Assembly (NCBI GenBank): GCA_030248065.1
Contig: JASAMV010006751.1
Span: 32,678-96,677 of the forward strand
Direction of reading: 5' to 3'
Length of the DNA: 64,000 nt
Source: Rhynchonema sp. JSB1_4
Taxonomy: Eukaryota > Nematoda > Chromadorea > Monhysterida > Xyalidae
The notes below the pieces were generated by a model. It did no database searches and was not told the origin of the DNA. It was given only the letters and a program-made list of their open reading frames with translations. Below, in pieces: positions 21,949 to 32,812 of the stretch. How positions within the stretch are numbered: the stretch's first letter is position 1; each line of letters opens with the position of its first letter. The position numbers and the translations under genes were made by a program.

Positions 21949-22749
21949 CAGAGGTCGCAATCGGGCCGGCCCGACCTCGGGCCGGGCCGGGCCGGGCCGC
22001 GATTTTGGGCTTTTGGCTCGGGCCGGGCCGGGCCGGGCCGGAGATTTGGAGGGTCGGGCCGGGCCGGGCCGGGCACCCCGGCCCGAAGCTTCTGAAGTGA
22101 CTTATTTTACTGAAAAAGTGGGAGTTTTTTTGTCCAAAATACTAAAATTTCTGACGGATTCAGCAAGTAAGTGATCAGTATTGTCCAGTCGTGTGGCTAC
22201 CCAGGCGTGCAATCAACCTACTGTACCACCAGAAAGGCCTGAAATCAACCTACCTACTGTACCGACCGGCCGAGCTAGGGGGGAACAAAATTTTTCATGT
22301 CCAAGTTTAGATGAAAATGTACTCTAAAACCCTCAAAATTTTTCGATTATTTGGAATGAAAAATGGATTTTATACCATTTTGAGCCAAAAATAGCAACCT
22401 ACTGTACCAGCCGTGCGGCGGCGACCTACCTACTGTACCAGGATGGCGCGTCATCTACCTACTGTACCTAGGGGGGGACCCCCCAGCCACACCATTGGTA
22501 TTGTCTATCTGGCGACTTTTTCATGGAAAACAATGAAAGTTCAACAAAAAAAATTGATTCAAAAATCGCAAAAATTATGAAAAAAATTGGGTTAAATAAA
22601 ATCTGAGCCAAAAATTCGGGCCGGGCCGGAGATTTGGGGGTTCGGGCCGGGCCGGGCCGGAGATTTGGGGGTTCGGGTCGGGCCGGGCCGGAGATTTGGG
22701 GGCTCGGGCCGGGCCGGGCCGGCCAAACCCGGCCCGATTGCGACCTCTG
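21949..22749. mobile_element. hAT-like element, family B, carrying family C
   Basis: Begins CAGAGGTCGCAATCGGGCC and ends with its complement. It is flanked by CTTTGGGG (21941-21948) and CTTTGAGG (22750-22757), an 8-bp duplication with one change. The host repeat occurs uninterrupted near 46640-46670 (GGCACTTTTGGGGCAAAAT). GGGCC arrays lie inside both ends. The centre is occupied by a family C element. Confidence 0.92.
22186..22497. mobile_element. hAT-like element, family C, inside family B
   Basis: Ends CAGTCGTGTGGCTACCC and CCCAGCCACACCATTG, with the exact 8-bp duplication GTATTGTC (22178-22185 and 22498-22505). It contains repeated CTACCTACTGTACC units. The B copy at 25664 has the same site unoccupied near 25,758-25,775. 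The same C insertion is in the B copy at 43192, so it happened before these two B copies separated. Confidence 0.88.
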
Positions 22750-22780
22750 CTTTGAGGCAAAATCGGGGGATACCTACTGT

Positions 22781-23173
22781 CAGTGTAGTTCCTGGGGGGG
22801 GAGGGGGGGTCCCCCCCTCGGGTACGCTATCTCCCCCTCAGGTGGTACACTATCCCCCTATCTCCCCCTCCGGGTACACTATCTCCCCCAATTTTTGCCT
22901 AAAATAGGCATTTTTAGGCCTAAAATGGGCATTTTTGTACCAAAAATGTGTGATTTTTAGGTCAATGTTCTCAAAAGTCGCCAAAATGCCCTTTTTATGA
23001 AGAATTTTTTCCAAAAAGGGGCAAAAATAGGTCAAATTTTCTACCTCAAAAAGTGACTTTTTCCCGAATTTGGGTCTTCCCCCCCTTCCCCCCCCCCTCG
23101 GGGGTACACTATCTCCCCCTCCGAAAAAAACGGAGGGTCCGCTATCTCCCCCTCCGGACCAGGAACTACACTG
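22781..23173 (-). mobile_element. hAT-like element, family D
   Basis: Ends CAGTGTAGTTCCTGGGGG and GGACCAGGAACTACACTG, with the exact 8-bp duplication CCTACTGT on both sides (22773-22780 and 23174-23181). The target is a TACTGTACC repeat. Subterminal units read GTACACTATCTCCCCCTCC at both ends. The core blocks (TTTTAGGCCTAAAATGGGC, AAAGTGACTTTTT) match the other D copies. Confidence 0.93.
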
Positions 23174-24029
23174 CCTACTGTACCGGGGTGAAAATCGGGG
23201 GGATACCTACTGTACCATGCCAGACATCGGGGGGATACCTGCTGTACCGGGCGGGGGGTAATTATCGGGGGTTCTATTTTTTCACTCACCCAAATCTGCA
23301 TACTGCTACGGCATTACCTTGGGGTCAGTGTAGTGGCAGGCCAATCGACCCAAGATACCCTAGGGGGGGGGAAGGTTTCGGAGTTACTCGAGATACCCCA
23401 GAGGCTACCCAAGACCAAGATACCGCTATGGTCCGTCAAAAGGCGAAAAAGGCCGTTTTTTGCATGCAATTTTACTGCAAAATTGGCCTAAAAATGGGTA
23501 CTTTTTGACGTTTTTGCCGAAAATTGGCCTAAAAGGATCATTTTTTGTGTTTGCGGGATTTTTAGGTTTTACGAGGTCGAAAAACACCTATTTTTGCCTT
23601 TGAAAAGCGTAAATCTACTTGGGGTCGGCTCGACCCTCGACCGAGATAGATACCCTTCCCCCCTAAGGGTTGACTCGAGATAGATACCCATTCGGGGGGA
23701 ATCCCCCTATACCCCCAGCCAGTGTAGTTCCTGGTCCGGAGGGGGAACAGACGTACCCTCCACTATTTTCGGGGGGGAACAGACGTACCTACCTGGGGGG
23801 GAAGGGGGGGAAGTCCCAATTTGGGGGGGGCGGAAAAAAGTCATTTTTTTGAGGTCGAAAAATTGGACTATTTTTGCCTTCTTTTGCGAAAAATCCCCTA
23901 TAAAAAGGGTATTTTGGCGTTTTTTTGGAGGTTTCACCTAAAGTTTACCTATTTTTGGCCTAAAAATGCCTATTTTAGGCCTAAATTTGCCCATTCTAGG
24001 AAAAAATTGGGGGAGCAGACGTACCCGGA

Positions 24030-24241
24030 GGGGCATTTTGGGAAAAGCTAGTCCCGTTTCAAAATTGACTTCCCTTTTTCTCAGGCTTAGGCTTGGGCTT
24101 AGGCTTAGGCTTAGGCTTAGGCTTACTATTAGGCTTAGGCTTAGGCCAAACCTTGAGCCAACCCGTGCCTTCTATCGCGAAATCGAAAATTCGCGTTTTC
24201 TCTCTGTCAAGGCAACGGGACTAGCTTTTCCCAACATGCCC
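24030..24241. mobile_element. small element carrying (TTAGGC)n
   Basis: Inverted ends around GGGAAAAGCTAGTCCCG and CGGGACTAGCTTTTCCC, extended outward by GGGGCATTTT and AACATGCCCC. Between them, 24081-24146 is a run of about nine TTAGGC units with a few changes, the telomere unit of nematodes. The flanks read roughly CCGGAGG on both sides. It sits inside a D element. Confidence 0.8.
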
Positions 24242-24278
24242 CGGAGGGGGAACAGTGGGGCAGGCGTACCTCGGGGAG

Positions 24279-24732
24279 TATACTGGCAGGCGAAAAAAAA
24301 CCGGTTTTTTTCCGAAAAAAAAAACCGAAAAAAACCCGTTTTTTTCCGAGGCCCGAATACTTTTCCATTTATTTTTCCGTGGGTACCTTTTCGGTTTTTG
24401 ATCGGAAAAATATCGGTACTTTATTCCAATTTTTTCAAAAAATTGTAATGCAAAACCGATGAGTTTTTCGATTTCAGTGAAAAATTGGCTCGAGCACAAA
24501 AATTAACCGGCTCAAAATGGGCCAAAAAGCGTGTAAACCAAATGTTTTCGACTGACTTCAACACTCTTAAAGAGCACTCTCGTCACTTCGAACAAATTTT
24601 GCACTGAAATTGTTATATTTTTCGAAACTATGTTCTTAAGTACTGGAAAAGTATTTGGAAAAAAACGTTTTTTTTCGGTAAAAAACCGTTTTTTTCCGCG
24701 AAAAATAAAGAACGGTTCTTTATGACAGTATA
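24279..24732. mobile_element. TATACTG-ended element with A/T homopolymer arms
   Basis: Ends TATACTGGCAGGCG and CAGTATA. Interior of GAAAAAAACCGTTTTTTTCCG-type blocks, related in style to family G. The flanks CCTCGG(GG)AG and CCTCGGAG are consistent with an 8-bp duplication disturbed by a G-run change. Inserted in the family D copy 23720-24794. Confidence 0.7.
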
Positions 24733-24802
24733 CCTCGGAGGGGGAACAGACGTACCCGAGGGGGGTCCCCCCTCCCCCCCCAGGAACTACACTGCCCCCA
24801 GC

Positions 24803-25216
24803 CAATGTAGTGGCTGGGGGGGGGATGGGGGGGATTCCCCCCCCTAAGGAGTATCTATCTCGAGTCAACCCTTAGGGGGGGATGGAGGGGGAAGGGTATC
24901 TATCTCGAGCCGACCCCAAAGGGTATCTCGAGTAAGCAGATTTATGCTTTTCAAAGGCAAAAATAGGTGTTTTTCGACCTCGGAACCCCTAAAAATCACC
25001 CAAAAATAGTCATTTTAGGCCAATTTTCGGCAAAAATGTCAAAAAGTACCCATTTTTAGGCCCATTTTGCAGTAAAATTGCATGCAAAAAACGGCCTTTT
25101 TTCGCCTTTTGACGGACCATAGGGGTATCTTGGGTAGCCTCTGGGGGGTATCTCGAGTAAGTCCGAAACCTTCCCCCCCTAGGGTTTCTTGGGTCGATTG
25201 GCCTGCCACCACACTG
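24803..25216 (-). mobile_element. hAT-like element, family E, reverse orientation
   Basis: Begins CAATGTAGTGGCTGGGGG and ends GGCCTGCCACCACACTG, the reverse of the 23326 copy. Flanked by CCCCCAGC on both sides. Subterminal units read GGGTATCTATCTCGAGTCAA and variants. Confidence 0.88.
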
Positions 25217-25663
25217 CCCCCAGCCACTACACTGGATGGGGTTCTATATTATTGCAGGGTTGTATGGTCAAAAATAGGGTTGATGGATGACTGATCACCA
25301 TTATGATCACTACACCCTACAGAGGCTCTGGGAGGGAAGACTGATTACCAGAAGTCGCAATCGATGTGTGATTTTGGGCTTTTGGTTCGGGCCGGGCCGG
25401 GCACCCCAGCCCGAAGCTTCTGAAGTGACTTATTTTACTCAAAGAATAGTGATTTTTTTGTCAAAGAAATACTAAATTTTCTGACGGGTTCGGCTAGTAA
25501 GTGATCAGTACTTGTCTACCTCTGCTGATTACAAATTCTGCGAAGCCATAATCAGCCTTCCCCCCAACAAAAACAAGTGTACCCGGAGGGGAGACAGGGA
25601 GATAGCAAAGGTGGGAATGGGACCCCCACCCCCCCCCCCCCCCCCGGCCACAGCACTGAGGGC

Positions 25664-26180
25664 CAGCAGAGGTGTCAGTCGGGCAGGCCGGGACGGGCTG
25701 CGATTTTGGGCTTTTGGTTCGGGCCGGGCACCCTGGCCCGAAGCTTCTGAAATGAAGTGATCAGTACTTGCCTATCTGACAACTTTTTTATTGAAAGCAA
25801 TCATTTTTTCACAAAAAACGGGTTCAGAAAAATTACAAGAATTATGACAAAAATCGGGAAAAAATCTCATCCAAAAGAGTTGGGCCGGGCCGAACTTTGG
25901 CCATCTCGGGCCGGGCCGGAAATTTGGGGGCTCGGGCCGGGCGCGATGCGACCTCTGATTGAAAAAATGGTGGTTTTTCGTAAAAAAAAACCCGCGACTT
26001 TTCGTATGGACTTGGCACTAGATTTAATCTTATTCGCAATTTAGTTCAAAGCGGTCAATTTTGTGTCAAGATCCTTGCTTTCTGAACAAACTAAAAAGTC
26101 GTCAGAAAACTTTGGTAAAAAATCGGGCCGGGCCGACCAGTGGGGGGTTGCGGACCGGGCCGGCCCGATCGACACCTCTG
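25664..26180. mobile_element. hAT-like element, family B, without family C
   Basis: Starts CAGCAGAGGTGTCAGTCGG and ends GATCGACACCTCTG. The exact 8-bp duplication CTGAGGGC lies on both sides (25656-25663 and 26181-26188). GGGCC arrays are degraded. Another partial B copy precedes it (about 25350-25530), and an internal B-type end lies near 25950. The C insertion site is empty here. Confidence 0.82.
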
Positions 26181-26578
26181 CTGAGGGCACTAGGCCGCAA
26201 CCTACCTACTGTACCTACGCGACGCGGGACTCCTCTCCCCTCGCAAGAATTATTTCTTCTCATATTCTCTTTTCATTTCATGAACGAATTTTGTTCGTGA
26301 CTTGGTTTCATGGGCATGCTAAGTAGTTTTCGATTTTTCAGATCAGTCGAATGAATTGATACAGAACCGCACTGAACAAATACATGTAATTCGAAGTGAA
26401 GGAACGGAAACAGCGCAAGATCACAACAACACAACAGCAATACAGCCGAGGCAAAAAATGTCTCGGTTCGGATTGAACTGTGATTGGTAGCGTGTGAAAC
26501 GAACGTCACACCTGAATCATTTTGAGCTTCAAAGTCGTGAAGGTTTTAACTCGGTTACGCTTGGTTCACCGGGGAACT

Positions 26579-27187
<609 letters not shown>

Positions 27188-27256
27188 CAAGCGTTACTGT
27201 GCTTCGCATTATATATAGTGTAAATTATATCGTCTTGTTTATCGCATCGTGTCAAA

Positions 27257-30200
27257 ATGTCGACAGAATCTGACTTACTAGATTTTGACTTTTCGGATGA
27301 AATTAAAGATTTGAAGAAGCAGCTTCATGCCAAGCGGCAGGAGGTCAGTTAGAAATGCATGTGGAATGTGGTTTTATTTTTGTTCGTATATCTGAAAGTT
27401 GCAAACGATCGTTTATCTTTTTTAGGAAAAGCAGCTGGAAGAGCAAGTCGATAAGGTACTGCAACAACATGCCGATCTTCCGCGACAGCTGAGTCGAGCA
27501 TTGAATCGTATGAAAACACGCTTAACACTTGTTGAGAGCGATGTGTCGCAGTTGTGCACCAATCTGAAGCACACGTCGGTGCTCGCCGAAAACATCAGTG
27601 GAAAGGTGGGTCTTGATCATCGGATCTGATCTACCGTGTTTCTGTATTCAGGGTATTTTGAAATTTACTTGTGTGGCGTGATGCCTGTGTGCTTGTGCTT
27701 TCCAGTCGGGATTCAGGGGACACAGCTTTTTGGCAAGTGATCGAACTAAAAAACGTGCTGGTGTGACATTACAGCTACAAGGACGGCTGTCAATCAAATA
27801 CAAACGTGATCTGAGCAATGCAGGTACGCGAGTTGGACGTGGCCAAACAACGCATTGTCGACTGTCTGCATCGCGTCGAGGATCTGCTCGATCTGCGTCT
27901 ATGTACTGAAGGCGTGCAGTCAGCGATGGCGCAGGAAGACTATGAACAAGCAGCAGCCCATATCCATAGGTGAGTGAGCATATCTGTTTTTTTGATTTCT
28001 TGCTTTTTGCTACGCGCTCCTGTAATGCGGTCTTCTCAGGTTTTTGCAACTGGACGCTGATTTGTTTCGAATGGGCGACAAATTGGAGTCTGGTCGGTAT
28101 TTTCTAATTTATGCTTCTGTGGACAGCATGCACAAAAAAACGGATGTCTATTTGTTTCAGATAAACAGTCGGCTGCTGGTTCATTGCGCCGCAGTTTCGA
28201 CGTATTGAAGGAGGCCGAACGTGAACTGACTGTGGGTTGTCAAACTTATTTTATTTTCTCGATTTGTTATGGTGTCTCATAATTGCTTAAATTCTGTTTT
28301 TCTCTTCAGAAAATCGTAGAATCTAAATTCAACGAAGCCGTTGCCGATGATGACGTTGCATCCATCGAGCGATTCTTCAAACTTTTCCCGTTGCTCAATC
28401 AGCACAGTTTGGGATTGCAAAAATTCGCCGAATATTTGAAGACAAAAGTGAACGACACGGCCCGGAAGAACTATGATGTGATGAAAGCTGGCGGACAGGT
28501 GAATTTTAAAGTACATATGTTTTGTTTCCGTTTTCAAAAACAAATCACCAAAGGCATTTTTAGGACCCACAGCGTCGCAATGTCCTGTTTGCTGACACGC
28601 TGACGATGTTGTTTGAAGGCATCGCACGTGTGGTTGAAATACATCAGCCGTTGATTGACAAACATTATGGACACGAAAGGATGCTCGAATTTATACAGCA
28701 CTTGCAGGTTTGTGATGTGGTCGGAAGATTTATAACATTGTGCCCTTCGTTTGTCAATTCACATTCACATGGTTCTCTATTTCCATTCCCGTCCGCCTGC
28801 GACAAGCAAACCGATCTGATCATCGAAGAATTTGTGAAAGTGCGACAATACGATAAGAAATGCAAATTAATTCAGGTGCGATGATAATTTACGACAATGT
28901 TGCCCCGCAATTTATAGCAAGAGCTTCAAATTTGAATGCAACGTGGACCTAAACCTAAGCGACAAGCAATAGATAATCTCGTCGATTTCAGTCTTGTTCT
29001 GCGCGCGTCAGCTCGACACCGAGTCATGTTGAACAAGGCGATCCTGACCCACTCGAACTCGATGTCCTGTTGTCGGAAGTAACGTAAGTGCTTTTTTCTA
29101 TTATTTTATTATTGATTTTATTTCTTATGAGATGGAAAGTAACGCCCGCACATGCGCAGATTGATGCAAACGCGTGCCGAGATGTACGTGCGTTTCGTGC
29201 GACGCCGTTGTTCCCCGACTGACAAGCAGTTGAGCGAAGAGAAACGCAAAAAGATTCAGGCGTTGTTGAAGGAGTCGAAAATGGCGCGCAGAATGCAGGT
29301 CGGTGCGCAGATTTCTGTTGTTTTATTGGAGAAATGAAAATATGTCCGATTTTCTCAGGAACTAATCGGTGCTTACATTGCAATGGAACAATTCTACATG
29401 GACCGATCGATAAAGAAGGCGGTCGCCAGCGATCGCCAGGACGATATTGAGTTACAGGTAGGGTTAAAGGTCGGTAGATACCCGACACCCGACATCTGGC
29501 AGTACCCGACACCCGACGGAGAAAAAAGCCTACACCCGAAACCCGACAGTTCTAAAAATATCCGACACTCGACATCCAGTTTTTGAACCAAAAACAGGCA
29601 AAATTTTGCTCATTTGCATCATTAATGCATTTTTTGGCTCATGTTGCTGAATTCAAGTTTCTTCAAACGAAATAAACGCCAAAATGTCACGTTCTGCGCC
29701 TTCGGAAACATTTGGTTCGAAGAAAATTTTCTCTCTCATCTAAATTCTTCCTCAGCAAAACTGGTGTTTTGAACTTGAACCGTAAGTGTCGGGTGTCGAC
29801 ATTTATGGCGCCCGACACCGGATACCTACACTTTTTGGTACCCGAAACGCGACGGCCGACACCAACATCCCTTTACCCCTAACTACAGGTATTCTCGGAA
29901 GAAAATTTGACATACTTCGGTTGTTTTTCTTTTCGAACGCGTGTTTTCTATCCACATCGACCGCGTGACAGGCTGTTTGTGGTTCCATGATGCGCAAAAT
30001 CAACTTCGATTGAAAAAATAATAAATCGGGCGTTTCCACTTCCTTCGTCCGGTTTCAATTTTTTCTGTCACATTTTATTCAGATTTTTTTGACGGTGACA
30101 TATGATCGTCATGCGTAATTGTTAACAAATTCGTTGTCACAGACGAGCCTGCACTCCGCCATGGTTGATGACATCTTCTTCGTTGCACGCAAATGCATCC

Positions 30201-31966
30201 GTCGAGCGTTGTCGAGTGGCAATGTGGACTGTGTGTGCGCGGTGATCAACAATGCTGCCATGTTGCTCGACACCGACTATTGTGTGTTGCTTAGACAGCA
30301 GATGAAGGTGTGAAAGGAATTGTTTTTTGTGAGTAAAATTGTCACCATAAGAATAAGACTCTGTGTTATTTCAGCAAGGCTATCCCACGATCGGTTCGCT
30401 AGCCGAGGCATACAGCAGTGCTGCTGCGGCGTACACGAGCATTCAACAGGGCAGACTGCCGCCCAGTGGCACGGATGCTGCTGATAAAATTAGGTATAGG
30501 CAATCTGCCAGCTCATGGCACTCGCACACACAGGCTGCATGCTACATTACTGCCGTCAATGAATGCATCTATTCTCTGCAGTTATCCGTTGAAACATCCC
30601 CAAATTTCGCAACTGTGCAGAAAAGTGTTATGGCAAGCAGCAAATGAAAACCGGATAAATTAAAAAGCGGTCATCAAAGTGTGACACTCGCTCAAAGTGT
30701 ACATTTTGTTTAGAAATAGACGTGTGCTGCTGCATGCGCTGTATGTATAAAAAAGTGCCATGAGCCGATGGATTGCCCATACATTGATTTTCCGGTGTGG
30801 TGGTTAGGTTTTGGAAAATTTTGCCAATGTGAACAAAAACATTTTCAGGCACGATTTTTTGGTTGCTCTGAACAATACGCAAACGAGCGAGAGCTATCTG
30901 GACACGCTAAAACAGACGATAAACAAGGAGATTCAGAAACACTTCACCCCGCATAACGTTAGTTTTGCATCGTCAGCTTTTATGCAAGCCAACAAAAAGT
31001 GGCGTTTTGTCTTATTAGCTCCTAACTATTTTTTGTTGAACTAGAAGTTGTCAATTTCCAGTCGACAGACGCCGACCACGCCAAATTGGCGCACAGCGTC
31101 GGCCAATTAGAGGACGTCGCGCAAAGTCTGCGGCAGATTCGACGACTCGGCATTGAACAGCTGGTAAATGGTGCCGTTAAACCGCGATTAAAAACATCGG
31201 CTGCCGTATTCCTTGACTTCACACATGCACCCACTGAGCAGGAGTTTGCTGATTTTGAGGTTGGGGCTCAGGTTTCACATAAACTACGCGTTTTGTCGCA
31301 CAGTTCTTGTGCTGGCTATCATGCACATCGCTTCCGTGGACGCTAACTTTCATTTTAGGTAAATGATCCGTTCATGGAACAATTTGTGACCTCACTGGAT
31401 TCGTTGTTTGTCACTTTCCAGAAAGTGATAACCGAACCGTGCTATGAGGTTGGTGAGACACATGAGGTGGCAATTTGATTCTAGCGCTGTCTATCAATCA
31501 GGTCCAAGAAACGTTGTTGATTTCTTCAGGATTTCTCCTTCGCAGTTGCCAGCGAGACGGCGCGACAGCTGGAGAAAGTGGTGAAACAGTGTACATTCAA
31601 TCGATTGGGTGGATTGCAGTTCGATAAAGACACGAGGGAGCTGAGTCAGTATTTGACATCGGTCATTGGTTGGACTGTCAGAGAACGACTGGCCAGAATT
31701 GTACAGATTGCTGGTCGGTTGATGTTGCGTTTCCCACGTGTAATTTTAATTTTTTCTAATTTGTCTCGTTATTAGGACTTCTAAACGTGGACAGTGTGAC
31801 CGAAGCCAAAGAGTACCTGCAACAACAGCAGCAAGACGCCGTGATGAGTTCGATTAACCTTTCCGATTCAGGCAAAGGTGCTTCGCCCAGACTATCGACC
31901 GCTGAAATGAAGAAGGTAGTGTCACTTAGAATTGACTTGCCAGCTATGATTGATGAAAATAACTAA
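27257..31966 (+). CDS. COG4: conserved oligomeric Golgi complex subunit 4 (COG4)
   Basis: Lobe A subunit of the COG tether, which docks retrograde vesicles at Golgi cisternae. Exons: 27257-27343, 27426-27605, 27824-27969, 28040-28092, 28161-28231, 28310-28498, 28564-28707, 28807-28875, 28992-29083, 29160-29298, 29359-29457, 30143-30307, 30375-30493, 30849-30957, 31062-31259, 31359-31448, 31530-31713, 31776-31966. This gives 774 aa (human 785). Seen: N-terminal coiled coil; DYEQAAAHIHRFL; DTLTMLFEGIARVVEIHQP; C-terminal TFNRLGGLQFDKDTRELSQY. The stretch 28708-28806 is in frame with no stop and its acceptor is weak. A donor at 28717 instead would keep VCD, as in human VECD. A family F transposon sits at the 29457 donor. 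The last human residues (DFRSEDIKRLRL) are replaced by a different short tail. Confidence 0.95.
29459..29881. mobile_element. family F element inserted at a COG4 5' splice site
   Basis: Ends TAGGGTTAAAGG and CCCTTTACCCCTA are inverted. The flanks GTTACAGG and ACTACAGG share six of eight bases. The left duplicate plus the first base of the element reads CAG|GTAGGG, a new splice donor. The right duplicate keeps the presumed original CAG|GTATTC. The interior is rich in CCGACACCCGACATC and has an AT-rich centre. No coding capacity. Confidence 0.85.
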
Positions 31967-32451
31967 GTTTCTTTCTTGAATCGTATTGGATCGTTCTGGA
32001 TATTTTCTGTCGGTTTTTTTCTATAGCAATTTTTCTTATTGTTCATTGTATTCCTTACATTCTGTGTTGTCAGTTCGGTTCTGTATCATACAATTTATTG
32101 TGCCTATTTATATTGTGCCTGCGGTTGTGTCACGGTTGTTCGATAACTATTATGCAGCTGGTTTCTTGTTTAGATCGCACCGTAAATTAAAAGTAAGATT
32201 TTTGCACGTGTCCTGGTGTGGTTCTTCTGATGATGATTGTTTTGTTTATAGAGCGTCGTCGTTCTGTTTGGTTTCCATCGCTCTGGTTTTATTATACGGT
32301 TGTATAAACGTGGAATCAATTATAAATTTTGATGTAATTTCGGCATTTCTTTTCGGCTGCGTAATGCACCACTGTCTCAAATTGACAGATTTTCTGTGTG
32401 ACTTCCGTTGTTGTTTGTCAACAGCAGATTCCCGTTTTCCTTTCTCCAGTC

Positions 32452-32808
32452 ATGCTTCGTGCACTCTCATGGCGATTTCCCACGTCCGCACTGAACAGAT
32501 GTAGTCTCAACAGAGTGTCAGCCAATTTCGCCTCCTTCAGTTCGGTTGGTCCGAAAGCTCAGAAGCTACCAAAAGACCGATTGTCGATCATTCGTGAGAA
32601 GACGCCAATGGGACGATTCGACTCGCAGTCGCAGACCGAAAACTCCCGGCCTGAGTCCGAGACGCGACATCGTGATGCTGAAAAACAACCGCTGAAGAAA
32701 CATCCCGGTGGAGTGAATCCTGAAACTGGGGAGGTTGGGGGACCAGCTGGACCTGAACCGACCCGATATGGCGATTGGGAGCGGAAAGGACGTGCGATTG
32801 ACTTTTGA
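32452..32808 (+). CDS. SDHAF4: succinate dehydrogenase assembly factor 4
   Basis: A 118-residue single-exon protein. The family binds flavinylated SDHA in the mitochondrial matrix, limits stray electron leak and helps it join SDHB. Seen: an N-terminus rich in Arg, Ser and hydrophobic residues ([12 protein letters not shown]...), fitting a mitochondrial presequence; a charged Ser-rich middle; and the family's C-terminal block, with [15 protein letters not shown] followed by [19 protein letters not shown] to the end. The ATG lies 2 nt after TTTCTCCAG, a very good splice acceptor, so the transcript may be trans-spliced or have a 5' UTR intron. A palindromic transposon starts a few bases after the stop and supplies the 3' flank. 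Confidence 0.95.
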   Translation: MLRALSWRFPTSALNRCSLNRVSANFASFSSVGPKAQKLPKDRLSIIREKTPMGRFDSQSQTENSRPESETRHRDAEKQPLKKHPGGVNPETGEVGGPAGPEPTRYGDWERKGRAIDF

Positions 32809-32812
32809 TAAT

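Larger units (their letters stand above)
23720..24794. mobile_element. hAT-like element, family D, carrying two further insertions
   Basis: Ends CAGTGTAGTTCCTGGTCCGG and CCCAGGAACTACACTG, flanked on both sides by CCCCCAGC. Subterminal units are GGGGGAACAGACGTACC. It is interrupted by a small TTAGGC-bearing element (24030-24241) and by a TATACTG-ended element (24279-24732). Confidence 0.88.
23326..25234. mobile_element. hAT-like element, family E, swollen by nested insertions
   Basis: Head CAGTGTAGTGGCAGGCC at 23326; tail CCCCCAGCCACTACACTG ends at 25234. Flanks CTTGGGGT and GATGGGGT agree in 6 of 8 positions, an aged target duplication. The element's tail motif CCCCCAGC is present three times (23712-23719, 24795-24802, 25217-25224) because a D element (23720-24794) and a second E element (24803-25216) both entered there. 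Without these inserts it would be close to the usual size of about 430 bp. Confidence 0.85.
13089..26578. other. gene-free island of nested non-autonomous transposons
   Basis: No spliced or unspliced gene with recognisable motifs was found in these 13.5 kb. The stretch 13089-14850 must contain the upstream region of the ATPase gene. From 14.8 kb on it consists of inverted-repeat elements, described separately below, plus poly-G/poly-C runs (for example 14785-14820), A/T homopolymer tracts and GGGCC arrays. The open frames of 80-160 codons here lie across repeat arms and low-complexity tracts and are not credible proteins. Confidence 0.75.

Noticed and set aside
31986..32504. 172-codon hydrophobic open frame between COG4 and SDHAF4
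   Set aside because: T-rich sequence gives Phe/Leu/Ser/Val by composition alone. It overlaps the SDHAF4 start in another frame and has no family motif.
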